The notes: generated by a model from the letters alone, not told the origin. A DNA stretch of 64,000 bases from Gemmatimonas sp. (GCF_031426495.1 NZ_JANPLK010000017.1:66517-130516); one strand, 5' to 3'. Positions 24,439 to 32,734 are shown, numbered from the stretch's first letter. Translations and numbers: made by a program.

Positions 24439-24903
24439 ATGCATCTGCTCTTCGTCTGTACCGGCAACACCTGTCGCAGTCCGCTCGCCGAGGCGATCGC
24501 GCGGCGGATGATCGACGGGCGCGGCATTCCCGATCTCACGGTGGGGAGCGCCGGCACCAGCGCGTGGGCCGACGCGCCCGCGTCTGACGGCGCGCTGCTC
24601 GTCGCGCTCGAACACGGGATCGACCTCGGCGATCATCGATCGCGGCCGCTGGCGCAGGAACTCGTAAGCAGCGCGCACGTCATTCTCACCATGGGCCCGC
24701 ATCATCTCGATCGGGCCGAGGCGCTGGGCGGCACGGGGCGGTCGTGGTTGCTCACTGATTTTGCCGGTGGCACGCCGCGTCCGGTGAGTGATCCGTTCGG
24801 GGGTGACCTCGACGTGTACCGCGCCACGTTCGTCGAGCTCGAGCAGGCCATCGGCGCCGTGCTCGACCGGATCGTCGCTGATCGTTCCCGCAGCGCACCC
24901 TGA
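24439..24903 (+). CDS. Low-molecular-weight phosphatase, probable protein-arginine phosphatase (YwlE-like)
   Basis: This 154-residue protein is in the low-molecular-weight phosphatase family. The P-loop reads FVCTGNTCRSPLAEAI (residues 5-20). The threonine in CTGNTCR, where most tyrosine phosphatases have Ile or Leu, is the residue shown in B. subtilis YwlE to favour phosphoarginine, and the general-acid segment SDPFGGDLDVYR (near 120) also resembles YwlE. That makes protein-arginine phosphatase the leading call, by inference. No arginine kinase (McsB) gene is in the window. Genes before and after (tsaC, aroE) are housekeeping. Role in tyrosine dephosphorylation remains possible. Confidence 0.82.
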   Translation: MHLLFVCTGNTCRSPLAEAIARRMIDGRGIPDLTVGSAGTSAWADAPASDGALLVALEHGIDLGDHRSRPLAQELVSSAHVILTMGPHHLDRAEALGGTGRSWLLTDFAGGTPRPVSDPFGGDLDVYRATFVELEQAIGAVLDRIVADRSRSAP

Positions 24904-24913
24904 GTCGTCGCCC

Positions 24914-25795
24914 GTGACGGAGCAGCGTCAGGAGCGTGCAGTCCGTGCGGCGCAGCGTCCGTCGCGCCTGGTCATTCTTGGGCACCCCGTGGCGCACTCG
25001 CTTTCCCCGGTCTTCCAGAACGCGGCGTTGCTCGACGCGGGAATTCCCGTCGTGTACGACCGCGAGGATGTCGCGCCGGATGCGCTGACCGAGGCGCTGC
25101 GACGCCTCGCGGCGGAGGGCGCAGGCGGCAACATCACGATTCCGCACAAGGAGGCCGCGGCCGCGTTGATCTCGCGGTGCACACCGACCGCGCGTCGCGT
25201 CGGAGCGGTCAACACCTTCTGGACGGAGCAGGGCGAGCTCGTCGGGCACAACACCGATGTCGATGGTGCCGTCGCCACGATACGTGCGCTCGTTCCCGCC
25301 GAGGTCTCCGCTCCAGGCGACAGATCGGTTGTGTTGCTTGGTGCCGGCGGGTCGGCCGCCGCGACGCTGGTGGCGCTGTCCTCGCTGGGCTATCACCGCA
25401 TCACGATGGTCGCGCGCACCACGGGGCGAGCGCACGCCTTGTCGGAACGACTCGCCATTCCGGCGCAGGTTGTTCGACCCGATGCGCTGGAGCGTGTCGT
25501 CGCCGACGCGGAGCTCGTCATCAACGCGACGCCGATCGGCTTGCGCGACGACGCGTTGCCGATGCTTGTCGCCATGATTCCCGCCCGCTGTGCCGTGTTC
25601 GATTTGGTATATCGGCGGGGACGCACACCGTGGATCGCGGCCTGCCGTGAGGCCGGACGTCGTGCCGAAGATGGCCTCCGCATGCTGGTCGAGCAGGGTG
25701 CCTCGGCATTCGAAGCGTGGTTCGACGTGTTGGCACCGCGTGCGGTGATGTGGCGGGCGCTCGACGCCGCGCCACCGACCCACGATGGTCGATGA
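24914..25795 (+). CDS. aroE: Shikimate dehydrogenase
   Basis: This 293-residue enzyme reduces 3-dehydroshikimate to shikimate with NADPH in aromatic amino acid synthesis. Substrate-binding motifs are GHPVAHSLSPVFQNAALL, GGNITIPHKEAAAA (with the catalytic lysine) and VGAVNTFW, then HNTDVDG with the key aspartate. The cofactor loop is VVLLGAGGSAAATLVAL, and the C-terminal helix contains DGLRMLVEQGASAFEAW. GTG 24914 was chosen because upstream sequence is serine-rich read-through of the phosphatase gene. Its stop overlaps the comF ATG (ATGA). Confidence 0.94.
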   Translation: MTEQRQERAVRAAQRPSRLVILGHPVAHSLSPVFQNAALLDAGIPVVYDREDVAPDALTEALRRLAAEGAGGNITIPHKEAAAALISRCTPTARRVGAVNTFWTEQGELVGHNTDVDGAVATIRALVPAEVSAPGDRSVVLLGAGGSAAATLVALSSLGYHRITMVARTTGRAHALSERLAIPAQVVRPDALERVVADAELVINATPIGLRDDALPMLVAMIPARCAVFDLVYRRGRTPWIAACREAGRRAEDGLRMLVEQGASAFEAWFDVLAPRAVMWRALDAAPPTHDGR

Positions 25796-26661
25796 GCCCT
25801 CGCGATGAACCGCGCGGCCGTGCCGCGCGCCCGGTCATGGCGATCGCGCGGGCGGCGCGTGACACGGCCCGCGGCATGGTCGACCTGCTGTTGCCATCGG
25901 CGTGCGCCATCTGCCGGGCGTTGCACCGGGCGGACGCCGATGGCATCGTCTGTCAGGCGTGCCTGGCGCGGGTGGTGCGCCTGAGTTGGCCCCAGTGTGG
26001 ACGCTGCGGGCAGCCGCGGCTGTCGCCCTCGATTCCGTTACCGGTCGAAGCCACCCCCTCGGGCGTGATCCCGCCCTGTCGTTGGTGCGGCCGACTCGCG
26101 CCGACCATCCGTGCCGTGCGCTCCGTGTGCCGTATGGACGAGGGGACGGGCGCAGCGCTGGTCCATGCGCTCAAGTACGACGGCTGGCACGCCGTCGCGA
26201 AACCGATGGCCCGACGCATGGCGCGTCTGGAATGGCCGCCTGATGTGGTGCGCGAGCGCACGGCACTCGTCCCGGTACCGCTGTCGATCACCCGGCAGCG
26301 TGCACGCGGCTATAATCAGGCGGAACGGCTCGCCAGCGCCCTCTCGACCGAATGGCGGATACCAGTATGGGCCGACGTACTCGAGCGCAATCGCGACACC
26401 AGATCGCAGGTGCGGTTGACACCATCGGAGAGGGCAAGCAACGTTTCCGGTGCGTTCGTGGCCACAGGCCGCGCTCTCGCCCGTCTCAGGGGGGCACACA
26501 TCGTGCTGGTGGATGATGTGATTACCACTGCGGCGACGATCAACGCGGCTGCCCAGGCTCTCGCCGATGGCGGCGCTCGCATCATCTCCTGTGTGACATT
26601 CGGACGGGCGCCTGAACCGGGTGACCGTGCCGTTTCTGACTACGACTTCATCCGGAACTGA
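25792..26661 (+). CDS. comF: ComF family phosphoribosyltransferase-like protein
   Basis: A 289-residue protein of the ComF family, linked to DNA uptake (competence) in some bacteria and related to phosphoribosyltransferases. Residues 42-105 hold paired zinc-finger cysteines (CAICRALH, CQACLARV, CGRCGQP, CRWCGR). The C-terminal half has KYDGWHAVAKPMARRMARLE, RGYNQAERLASALS and the PRPP-binding IVLVDDVITTAATINAAAQA. ATG 25792 overlaps aroE; MAIARAARD at 25837 is an alternative start. No competence pilus gene is in the window. gap follows six bases after the stop. Confidence 0.9.
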   Translation: MSPRDEPRGRAARPVMAIARAARDTARGMVDLLLPSACAICRALHRADADGIVCQACLARVVRLSWPQCGRCGQPRLSPSIPLPVEATPSGVIPPCRWCGRLAPTIRAVRSVCRMDEGTGAALVHALKYDGWHAVAKPMARRMARLEWPPDVVRERTALVPVPLSITRQRARGYNQAERLASALSTEWRIPVWADVLERNRDTRSQVRLTPSERASNVSGAFVATGRALARLRGAHIVLVDDVITTAATINAAAQALADGGARIISCVTFGRAPEPGDRAVSDYDFIRN

Positions 26662-26666
26662 CACGA

Positions 26667-27677
26667 ATGGCTATTCGCGTAGGCATCAACGGCTTCGGCC
26701 GCATCGGCCGCCAGGTGCTTCGCGCCGCCAAGCAGCAGGGCGTCGCTGACCTCGACTTCGTTGCCATCAACGACCTCACCGATACCGCCACGTTGGCGCA
26801 CCTGTTCAAGTACGACTCGGTGCACGGGCGGTACGACGGTGACGTCAGTCATGATGCCGAGAGCATCACGATCGACGGCGATCGCATCCGCATTCTTGCC
26901 GAGCGTGACCCGGCCAAGCTGGGCTGGGGCGAAATGGGCGTCGACATTGTCCTCGAATCGACCGGCCGCTTCACCGTGGCCGCCGATGCCAAAAAGCACA
27001 TGGACGCGGGCGCCAAGAAGGTCATCATCTCGGCACCGGCCACGAACGAAGACATCACGATCGTGATGGGCGTGAACAGCGACAAGTACGATCCGGCGTC
27101 GCATCACATCATCTCCAACGCGTCGTGCACGACCAACTGTCTCGTGCCGATGGTCAAGATCATCCGTGACAACTTCGGCTTCGTGCATGGATCGATGGTC
27201 ACGATCCACAGCTACACGAACGATCAGTCCATCCTCGATCTCCCGCACAAGGACTTGCGGCGTGCCCGCGCGGCCGCGGTGTCGATGATCCCGACGACGA
27301 CCGGTGCCGCGAAGGCTACGTCGCTCGTGATTCCGGAAGTAAAGGGCAAGATCGATGGTATCGCCGTGCGCGTGCCGACACCCGATGTGTCGCTCACCGA
27401 CCTCACCTGCGTCGTCGAGCGCAAGGTCACGAAGGAAGAAGTCAATGCGGCGTTCAAGAGCGCTTCGGAGACCTCTCTCGTTGGCATTGTGGGCTACAGC
27501 GAGGTGCCGCTGGTCTCCATCGACTATGTCGGCGATCCGCATTCGTGCACTCTCGACGCGCTCAGCACGATCGTCATCGACGGCACGCTCGTGAAGATCT
27601 CCGGCTGGTACGACAACGAGTGGGGCTACTCGTCGCGCTGTGTCGACATGCTGCGCTTCGTCGGCGCTCGCCTCTAA
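26667..27677 (+). CDS. gap: Glyceraldehyde-3-phosphate dehydrogenase, type I
   Basis: This 336-residue enzyme converts glyceraldehyde 3-phosphate to 1,3-bisphosphoglycerate with NAD. The Rossmann start is MAIRVGINGFGRIGRQVLRA, the active-site segment SNASCTTNCLVPMVK places the catalytic cysteine near residue 154, and the C-terminal WYDNEWGYSSRCVDML is intact. It begins a glycolytic block with pgk and tpiA; a hairpin in the gap-pgk interval may separate transcripts. Coenzyme preference cannot be proved, but an aspartate-type NAD site seems likely. Confidence 0.97.
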   Translation: MAIRVGINGFGRIGRQVLRAAKQQGVADLDFVAINDLTDTATLAHLFKYDSVHGRYDGDVSHDAESITIDGDRIRILAERDPAKLGWGEMGVDIVLESTGRFTVAADAKKHMDAGAKKVIISAPATNEDITIVMGVNSDKYDPASHHIISNASCTTNCLVPMVKIIRDNFGFVHGSMVTIHSYTNDQSILDLPHKDLRRARAAAVSMIPTTTGAAKATSLVIPEVKGKIDGIAVRVPTPDVSLTDLTCVVERKVTKEEVNAAFKSASETSLVGIVGYSEVPLVSIDYVGDPHSCTLDALSTIVIDGTLVKISGWYDNEWGYSSRCVDMLRFVGARL

Positions 27678-27730
27678 GCGCTCCGGGCTTTAGCACGCGC
27701 TCGTTCGTTCAACCTGTTCGCGTGTTCGTT

Positions 27731-27764
27731 CACGAGCCCCGGTGCCTGCGTGCCGGGGCTCGTG
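27731..27764 (+). terminator. Hairpin between gap and pgk
   Basis: CACGAGCCCCGG (27731-27742) pairs perfectly with CCGGGGCTCGTG (27753-27764) around a 10-base loop. No T-tract follows, so it may end transcription weakly or act as an mRNA stabiliser between gap and pgk. Confidence 0.5.
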
Positions 27765-27814
27765 CGTTGCTGGGCCGTTCGCTCGCGACATCACTTCCGT
27801 CGTAATTTCCCGCC

Positions 27815-29011
27815 ATGACGACTCGCACCATTCGCGATCTCTCCGCTGCCGACCTTGCTGGCAAGCGCGCCCTCGTGCGCGTCGACTTCAACGTGCCGCT
27901 CGACGAGGCCGGTGCGGTCAGCGACGACACGCGTATCACAGCCGCGCTGCCCACGATTACGACGCTGCTCGATCAGGGCGCGAAGGTCGTGCTGCTGGCG
28001 CACTTCGGACGGCCGAAGGGAGCGCCCGAGGCCAAATATTCGTTGGCGCCGATTGCTGCTCGCTTGACGCGGTTGCTGCCGCGCCCCGTGCACTTCCTAG
28101 GCGAGACGGTCGGCGCCACTGCCGTGGCGGCCACGCATGCGCTTCCCAACGGGGAAGTGCTCTTGCTCGAGAACACGCGTTTCCTCGCCGGTGAAGAGCA
28201 GAACGATGACGCGCTCTCGCAGCAGCTTGCCGAGTTGGGTGATCTGTACGTGAACGACGCGTTCGGTGCGGCGCATCGCGCGCATGCCAGCACCGCCGGC
28301 GTGGCGAAATACTGCCGGCCGGCCGTCGCGGGATTGCTGATGGAAACCGAACTCGCGTATCTGGGCGGCGCGCTCGCGGCTCCCGCGCGTCCATTCGTGG
28401 CCATTCTCGGCGGATCCAAGATTTCGGGTAAGATCGACGTCGTGGAAGCCCTCCTGCCCAAGGTCGATCACCTGCTGATCGGCGGAGCGATGGCGTGTAC
28501 CTTCTTTCGCGCGATGGGCTGCGAAACCGGCAACTCGCTGGTGGAGCCCGATCGACTCGAGATGGCGAAGGACCTGCTGGCACGCGCTGGACACAAGCTG
28601 GTGCTTCCGGTCGATGCCGTGATCGCGCCGTCGATGGACGCGGGAAGCGCCGCGCGCGTGGTCGGTCGCGAGTCTATTCCAGCCGGCGAGGCCATGTTCG
28701 ACATCGGCCCGGCCAGCGTGGAGCAGTACCGCACCTTGATCGAGTCGGCGCGCACCGTGCTGTGGAACGGACCGATGGGCGTATTCGAAAAGCCACCGTT
28801 TGACGCAGGCACCTTCGCGGTGGCGCGGGCGATGGCGGTGGCCACCGATCATGGTGCCACCACGATCATCGGTGGCGGCGACTCCGCCGCGGCGGTGGCG
28901 GAGGCTGGACTCGAGTCGAAGATGTCGCATGTGTCGACCGGCGGCGGCGCCTCGCTTGAGTTCCTCGAAGGGAAGGAGCTTCCCGGCGTTTCCGCGCTCG
29001 ATCGTCGCTGA
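27815..29011 (+). CDS. pgk: Phosphoglycerate kinase
   Basis: This 398-residue enzyme makes ATP from 1,3-bisphosphoglycerate. Diagnostic segments are RVDFNVPLDEAGAVSDDTRI near residue 24, LLAHFGRPKGAPEAKYSLAP, GGSKISGKIDVVEALL near 200, WNGPMGVFEKPPFDAGT and the nucleotide-binding GGGDSAAAVAEAGLESKMSH then STGGGASLEFLEGKELPGV at the end. Length is typical. tpiA starts 49 bases later, and both are probably transcribed together. Confidence 0.97.
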   Translation: MTTRTIRDLSAADLAGKRALVRVDFNVPLDEAGAVSDDTRITAALPTITTLLDQGAKVVLLAHFGRPKGAPEAKYSLAPIAARLTRLLPRPVHFLGETVGATAVAATHALPNGEVLLLENTRFLAGEEQNDDALSQQLAELGDLYVNDAFGAAHRAHASTAGVAKYCRPAVAGLLMETELAYLGGALAAPARPFVAILGGSKISGKIDVVEALLPKVDHLLIGGAMACTFFRAMGCETGNSLVEPDRLEMAKDLLARAGHKLVLPVDAVIAPSMDAGSAARVVGRESIPAGEAMFDIGPASVEQYRTLIESARTVLWNGPMGVFEKPPFDAGTFAVARAMAVATDHGATTIIGGGDSAAAVAEAGLESKMSHVSTGGGASLEFLEGKELPGVSALDRR

Positions 29012-29060
29012 TCGTCGATCTGCGTTCCGTACTCACCACCTCACCGGTCACGTCCTGCCC

Positions 29061-29816
29061 ATGCATCACAAGCCCGTCATCGCCGCCAACTGGAAGCTCA
29101 ATCACGGCCCAACCGACGCGAAAGCGTTTCTCCAGCGCTTCCTCGCGCAGGCGCCGAAGATGAACGACCGCACGCTGATCTTCTTTCCATCGGCCCTCAC
29201 GGTGACGACGGTCGCGGATGGATTGCGTGAACGACCGGACATCTGGGTCGGCGTGCAGAACGTGCACTCGGAAGCGCAGGGCGCGTTCACTGGTGAGAAC
29301 TCGGTGCTCATGGCGCGCGACGTCGGCGCCCGTGTGGTGCTGGTCGGTCACTCCGAGCGTCGGCACGTGTTCGGCGAATCGGACGAGATGACGACGAAGA
29401 AGATGGCGTTGATCTGCCAGGCCCGTCTCGTGCCCATGCTCTGTGTCGGTGAAACGCTGGACGAGCGGGAGGCCGGGGCTACGGCGTCGGTGGTCGAGCG
29501 GCAGCTGACGGCTGGCCTGGCCGAGCTGGACGACAGTCAGGCGGCAGGAATCATGCTCGCCTATGAGCCCGTGTGGGCCATCGGCACGGGTCGTACCGCC
29601 ACACCTGAGGACGCCAGCGCTATTCACAGCGTGCTCCGCGCCGCCCTCGGCAGCCGACTCGGAGAGAAGGCGGCGGCCGGCGTTCCAATTCTGTACGGCG
29701 GGTCGGTCAACCGCGGGAACGCGGCCACGTTGCTGGCGGCCCCCGACGTCGATGGGCTGCTCGTAGGCGGCGCATCGCTCGACGCCGACAGCTGGGCGAG
29801 CATCGTCCGCAGCTGA
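29061..29816 (+). CDS. tpiA: Triosephosphate isomerase
   Basis: This 251-residue TIM-barrel enzyme interconverts dihydroxyacetone phosphate and glyceraldehyde 3-phosphate. AANWKLNHG holds the substrate-binding lysine, VLVGHSERRHVFGESDE the electrophilic histidine, AYEPVWAIGTGRTATPE the catalytic glutamate with loop 6, and ILYGGSVNRGN the phosphate loop. ATG 29061 fits the family N-terminus; in-frame codons upstream run through pgk. secG follows, a frequent neighbour. Confidence 0.97.
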   Translation: MHHKPVIAANWKLNHGPTDAKAFLQRFLAQAPKMNDRTLIFFPSALTVTTVADGLRERPDIWVGVQNVHSEAQGAFTGENSVLMARDVGARVVLVGHSERRHVFGESDEMTTKKMALICQARLVPMLCVGETLDEREAGATASVVERQLTAGLAELDDSQAAGIMLAYEPVWAIGTGRTATPEDASAIHSVLRAALGSRLGEKAAAGVPILYGGSVNRGNAATLLAAPDVDGLLVGGASLDADSWASIVRS

Positions 29817-29829
29817 GTCCTGCCCGGTA

Positions 29830-29862
29830 CCCCATCCAACCCGTCGCAACTGTTGGGTGGGG
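29830..29862 (+). terminator. Hairpin between tpiA and secG
   Basis: CCCCATCCAAC (29830-29840) pairs with GTTGGGTGGGG (29852-29862) with one G-T pair around an 11-base loop. No T-tract follows, so termination is uncertain. Confidence 0.35.
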
Positions 29863-29953
29863 AAGGACTTGCCTCGACACATCCCCTCAGCCATGTTTGA
29901 AGACTGGCGCGGCTTTCGCGCACTCTGAACGCACTCGATTCCGGCTTCGTGAT

Positions 29954-30334
29954 ATGTACACGTTCCTGCTGACTCTGCTCATTCTCGACGCGATCATTCT
30001 CGCGATCGCCGTGCTCCTTCAGTCCGGTAAGGGCGGTGGGTTGGCGGCGAGCTTCGGCGGGGCCAGCTCGTCGTCTGACTCCGTGATCGGTACGCGTCAG
30101 GCGGGCAACCTGCTCACGAAGGCAAGCTGGTGGTGTGGCGGTGTGTTCCTCGGCCTCGCGTTCATCCTCCAGATCATGTCCTCGCGTGGCACAGCGCCCA
30201 AGTCGGTGCTCGACAAGCTGGCAACACCCACAGCGCCGTCGTCCGCCCCCGCCGGTGGCGCTGCTCCCGCCGCGCCGCTGACGCAACAGCCCGCCGCTCC
30301 GGCCGCGCCGACGGCACCCGCCAAGCAGCCGTAA
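29954..30334 (+). CDS. secG: Preprotein translocase subunit SecG
   Basis: This 126-residue membrane protein is the small accessory subunit of the SecYEG channel. It has two membrane segments: MYTFLLTLLILDAIILAIAV at the start and WWCGGVFLGLAFILQIM near residues 60-77. Between them lies the conserved cytoplasmic loop LLQSGKGGGLAASFGG. The C-terminal 45 residues are an Ala/Pro/Thr-rich tail absent from E. coli SecG and likely disordered. ATG 29954 was chosen because the first membrane helix starts there. carA begins eight bases after its stop. Confidence 0.92.
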   Translation: MYTFLLTLLILDAIILAIAVLLQSGKGGGLAASFGGASSSSDSVIGTRQAGNLLTKASWWCGGVFLGLAFILQIMSSRGTAPKSVLDKLATPTAPSSAPAGGAAPAAPLTQQPAAPAAPTAPAKQP

Positions 30335-30341
30335 CCGACGC

Positions 30342-31454
30342 GTGAGCACGTTGCCTCCCAAGGGGTTCCTCCTCCTCGAGGACGGAACCCTTTTTCTCGG
30401 CCGACTCGTCGGACCGACTGCGCCGACTGTGGCGGAAGTCGTCTTCACAACCAATATGACCGGCTACCAGGAAGTCTTCACGGACCCCTCGTATCGCGGA
30501 CAGACGGTCGTGCTCACGGCTCCGCAGATCGGCAATTACGGCGTGAATACCGAAGATCCCGAATCGGCGAAACCGCAGGTTGCTGGCGTCGTAGTTCGCG
30601 AGCTCTCACCGACCTACTCGAATTGGCGCGCCACCGGCGGTCTGCGCGAATGGCTCGAGGAGCATCAGGTGCCCGTGCTGACCGAGGTTGACACGCGACG
30701 CCTCACCAAGCATCTCCGCGCTGCCGGCGTCATGCGTGGCGTGATCGGGCTGGGTGAGACGCCCTCGCGTGAAGCGCTAGCGGTGCTTGAAGGCTGCCCG
30801 AGCATGGAAGGGCTCGATCTGGCGACCGTCGTGTCAACCCGTGAGGCGTACTCCTGGGGCAAGCCCGACGCGACGTATCACGTCGTGGCCTACGACTACG
30901 GGATCAAGCGGAATATCCTGCGCTTGTTTGAGGCGCATGATTGCCGCGTGACCGTCGTACCGTCGGACACGCCGGCAGACCGCGTGCTCGCGATGAACCC
31001 CGATGGGGTGTTCTTGTCCAACGGTCCCGGCGATCCGGACGCAGTGACCTATGCACCGGCCACCATTCGTGAGATCGCCGCGACCCAAACGCCGATGTTC
31101 GGCATTTGTCTCGGACATCAGCTGATCGGTTTGTCCTTCGGGGCGCGCACCGAGAAGATGCCGTTCGGACATCGGGGCGGAAACCAGCCGGTGAAGGATC
31201 TCGCGACAGGCAAGGTGCTGATCACGTCTCAGAACCATGGATTCGCTGTGGTCGGGTCGATCGAGGGGGTCGAGGGAGCGCCGGACCTTGCCATCACGCA
31301 CATCAACCTCAACGATGGCACTGTCGAAGGGTTGCGTCATCGGACGCTACCGATCTTTGCGGTGCAGTACCATCCGGAGGCGGCGCCGGGACCACACGAC
31401 GCGGTCCCATTGTTCGATCGGTTTCTCGAGGCCCTGAGAAATCGTCGGCAGTGA
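30342..31454 (+). CDS. carA: Carbamoyl-phosphate synthase small subunit
   Basis: This 370-residue glutaminase subunit supplies ammonia to CarB for carbamoyl phosphate (arginine and pyrimidine synthesis). The N-terminal domain has GFLLLEDGTLFLG and TNMTGYQEVFTDPSYRGQ. The class I amidotransferase domain has MFGICLGHQLIGLSFGA with the nucleophile cysteine near residue 256, FGHRGGNQPVKDL, SQNHGFAV and QYHPEAAPGPHDA with the triad His-Glu. The start is GTG 30342. carB is not in the window, so the two subunits are encoded apart here. Confidence 0.96.
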   Translation: MSTLPPKGFLLLEDGTLFLGRLVGPTAPTVAEVVFTTNMTGYQEVFTDPSYRGQTVVLTAPQIGNYGVNTEDPESAKPQVAGVVVRELSPTYSNWRATGGLREWLEEHQVPVLTEVDTRRLTKHLRAAGVMRGVIGLGETPSREALAVLEGCPSMEGLDLATVVSTREAYSWGKPDATYHVVAYDYGIKRNILRLFEAHDCRVTVVPSDTPADRVLAMNPDGVFLSNGPGDPDAVTYAPATIREIAATQTPMFGICLGHQLIGLSFGARTEKMPFGHRGGNQPVKDLATGKVLITSQNHGFAVVGSIEGVEGAPDLAITHINLNDGTVEGLRHRTLPIFAVQYHPEAAPGPHDAVPLFDRFLEALRNRRQ

Positions 31455-31468
31455 AGTGACCCAAACGC

Positions 31469-31497
31469 TTGACTGATAAGCACTAAGGTCCTACGTT
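31469..31497 (+). promoter_or_regulatory. Possible sigma70-type promoter upstream of the HU gene
   Basis: TTGACT (31469-31474) and TACGTT (31492-31497) are 17 bases apart, about 80 bases ahead of the HU start. The layout mirrors that of the rplU promoter. Confidence 0.45.
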
Positions 31498-31575
31498 CGC
31501 TTCCTTCGCTCGATCTTCGATGCGTGCCGGCTGCTCCCGAAACTGGGACGGCACGTCGACCCCTTGGTAGAGTCC

Positions 31576-31920
31576 ATGACGAAAGCCGATCTGGTTGAGA
31601 ACGTCACGGCGCGTATCGCGCGGACGGCCGGACCGACCATCTCTAAGAAGGATTGTGCGCGGGTGGTTGACGCGTTTCTTGATGCGATCAAGGAAGCCCT
31701 TCAAGAGCAGAAAAATATAGAAGTGCGTGGTTTCGGCACGTTCAAGATCAGGCAGCGCAAGACGCGGATGGCGCGCAACCCACGCACCGGCTCGCCGGTC
31801 GAGGTGTCAGCGCGTCCTGTCCCCGTGTTCAAGCCGAGCAAGGAACTGCGCGCCATGGTGGCCGGCGTGGACGAGAGCATGCTTGAGGACGAGGAAGGCG
31901 ACGAGATGCACGAGGCGTAG
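31576..31920 (+). CDS. HU/IHF family DNA-binding protein
   Basis: This 114-residue protein bends and compacts DNA as a dimer. It reads MTKADLVENVTARIARTAGP, then the beta-arm region KNIEVRGFGTFKIRQRKTRM and ARNPRTGSPVEVSARPVPVF, with the usual closing KPSKELR. It then has an extra acidic tail (ESMLEDEEGDEMHEA) of about 20 residues beyond a standard 90-residue HU. ATG 31576 was preferred to an in-frame TTG at 31564. It cannot be assigned as HU or an IHF subunit from sequence alone. A promoter candidate lies at 31469-31497. Confidence 0.93.
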   Translation: MTKADLVENVTARIARTAGPTISKKDCARVVDAFLDAIKEALQEQKNIEVRGFGTFKIRQRKTRMARNPRTGSPVEVSARPVPVFKPSKELRAMVAGVDESMLEDEEGDEMHEA

Positions 31921-31954
31921 TGCGGCCCTCGCGCTTGAGTTGCATCGTCTGGCA

Positions 31955-32007
31955 ACGCCCCGCCGCGCGTTTCGCGAGCGGGGCGTCAGTGTATTGTGTC
32001 ACTGACG
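31955..32007 (+). promoter_or_regulatory. Two overlapping hairpins ahead of moaDEA
   Basis: The first hairpin pairs ACGCCCCGC (31955-31963) with GCGGGGCGT (31978-31986), extended inside by CGCG/CGCG. The second pairs CGTCAGTG (31984-31991) with CACTGACG (32000-32007). They share bases 31984-31986, so full formation of one trims the other. They may form the terminator of the HU gene or a switch in the moa leader. No T-tract is present. Confidence 0.4.
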
Positions 32008-32045
32008 GAACCGAACGCGGTACCGAAGGCTATCTTGTACACGAC

Positions 32046-32288
32046 ATGAGCATTCCCGTCCTTCTCTTCGCGTCGTACGCCGACGCCTTTGGCGCCCGCC
32101 GCCTCGAGGTACCTCTCGAGGCACCGTGTCAGGTGGCCGACCTCGTGCGTGTCATCCGCACCATGCCCGGCGGCGATCGTCTGCCGGCGGCGCCACTCGT
32201 TGCGGTGAATCGCACCTGGGTCCGCGAGGACGTCGCCGTGCAGGTCGGCGATGAGATCGCGCTGATTCCTCCGGTGGCGGGCGGATGA
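32046..32288 (+). CDS. moaD: Molybdopterin synthase small subunit (MoaD-like ubiquitin-fold protein)
   Basis: This 80-residue beta-grasp protein ends in PPVAGG; the terminal Gly-Gly becomes a thiocarboxylate and donates sulfur to precursor Z in molybdopterin synthesis. VLLFASYADAFGARRLEV and VAVNRTWVREDVAVQVGDEI are typical MoaD segments. ATG 32046 puts the first strand at the start; in-frame upstream codons cross the hairpins at 31955-32007. The stop overlaps the moaE start, so the two subunits of the same complex are coupled. Confidence 0.9.
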   Translation: MSIPVLLFASYADAFGARRLEVPLEAPCQVADLVRVIRTMPGGDRLPAAPLVAVNRTWVREDVAVQVGDEIALIPPVAGG

Positions 32289-32734
32289 CCATGGTCGAGA
32301 GCGGCGTCTTGCATGTGGCGATCGTGGCGGCGCCGATCGACGTGGGGGCGCTCCTGTCCCGTGCGCAGGCCCCAGGCGTTGGCGCCGTGTCGCTGTTCCT
32401 GGGTACGGTGCGCGACCTGAACGACGGGCGCCCGGTGAGCGGGATGGACTATGAGGCGTACGTGCCGATGGCCGAGTCCGAGCTGAGGGCGATCGCGGAG
32501 GAAACGTGTGCGCGTAGCGCGGGGTTGCGGCTCGTGGTCGAACACCGAGTGGGCGCACTCGAGATCGGCGAGGCCAGCGTTGCCATCGTCGCGGCGCACG
32601 CACACCGCGCGCAGGCGATGGACGCGGCCCGCGAGGTCATCGAGTCGCTGAAGCAGCGCGTGCCGATCTGGAAACGCGAGCACTATCTCAGCGGCGATCG
32701 TGAGTGGATCGATCCCACGAAGGTCCAGTCATGA
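32285..32734 (+). CDS. moaE: Molybdopterin synthase catalytic subunit
   Basis: This 149-residue subunit pairs with MoaD to convert precursor Z (cPMP) into molybdopterin. SLFLGTVRDLNDGRPVSGMD and YEAYVPMAESELRAIAEE are the family hallmarks, with EHRVGALEIGEASVAIVAAH. KQRVPIWKREHYLSGDREWI near the end carries the catalytic lysine. It overlaps moaD upstream (ATGA) and moaA downstream (ATGA). MoaC, which acts with MoaA in forming cPMP, is not in the window. Confidence 0.94.
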   Translation: MTMVESGVLHVAIVAAPIDVGALLSRAQAPGVGAVSLFLGTVRDLNDGRPVSGMDYEAYVPMAESELRAIAEETCARSAGLRLVVEHRVGALEIGEASVAIVAAHAHRAQAMDAAREVIESLKQRVPIWKREHYLSGDREWIDPTKVQS

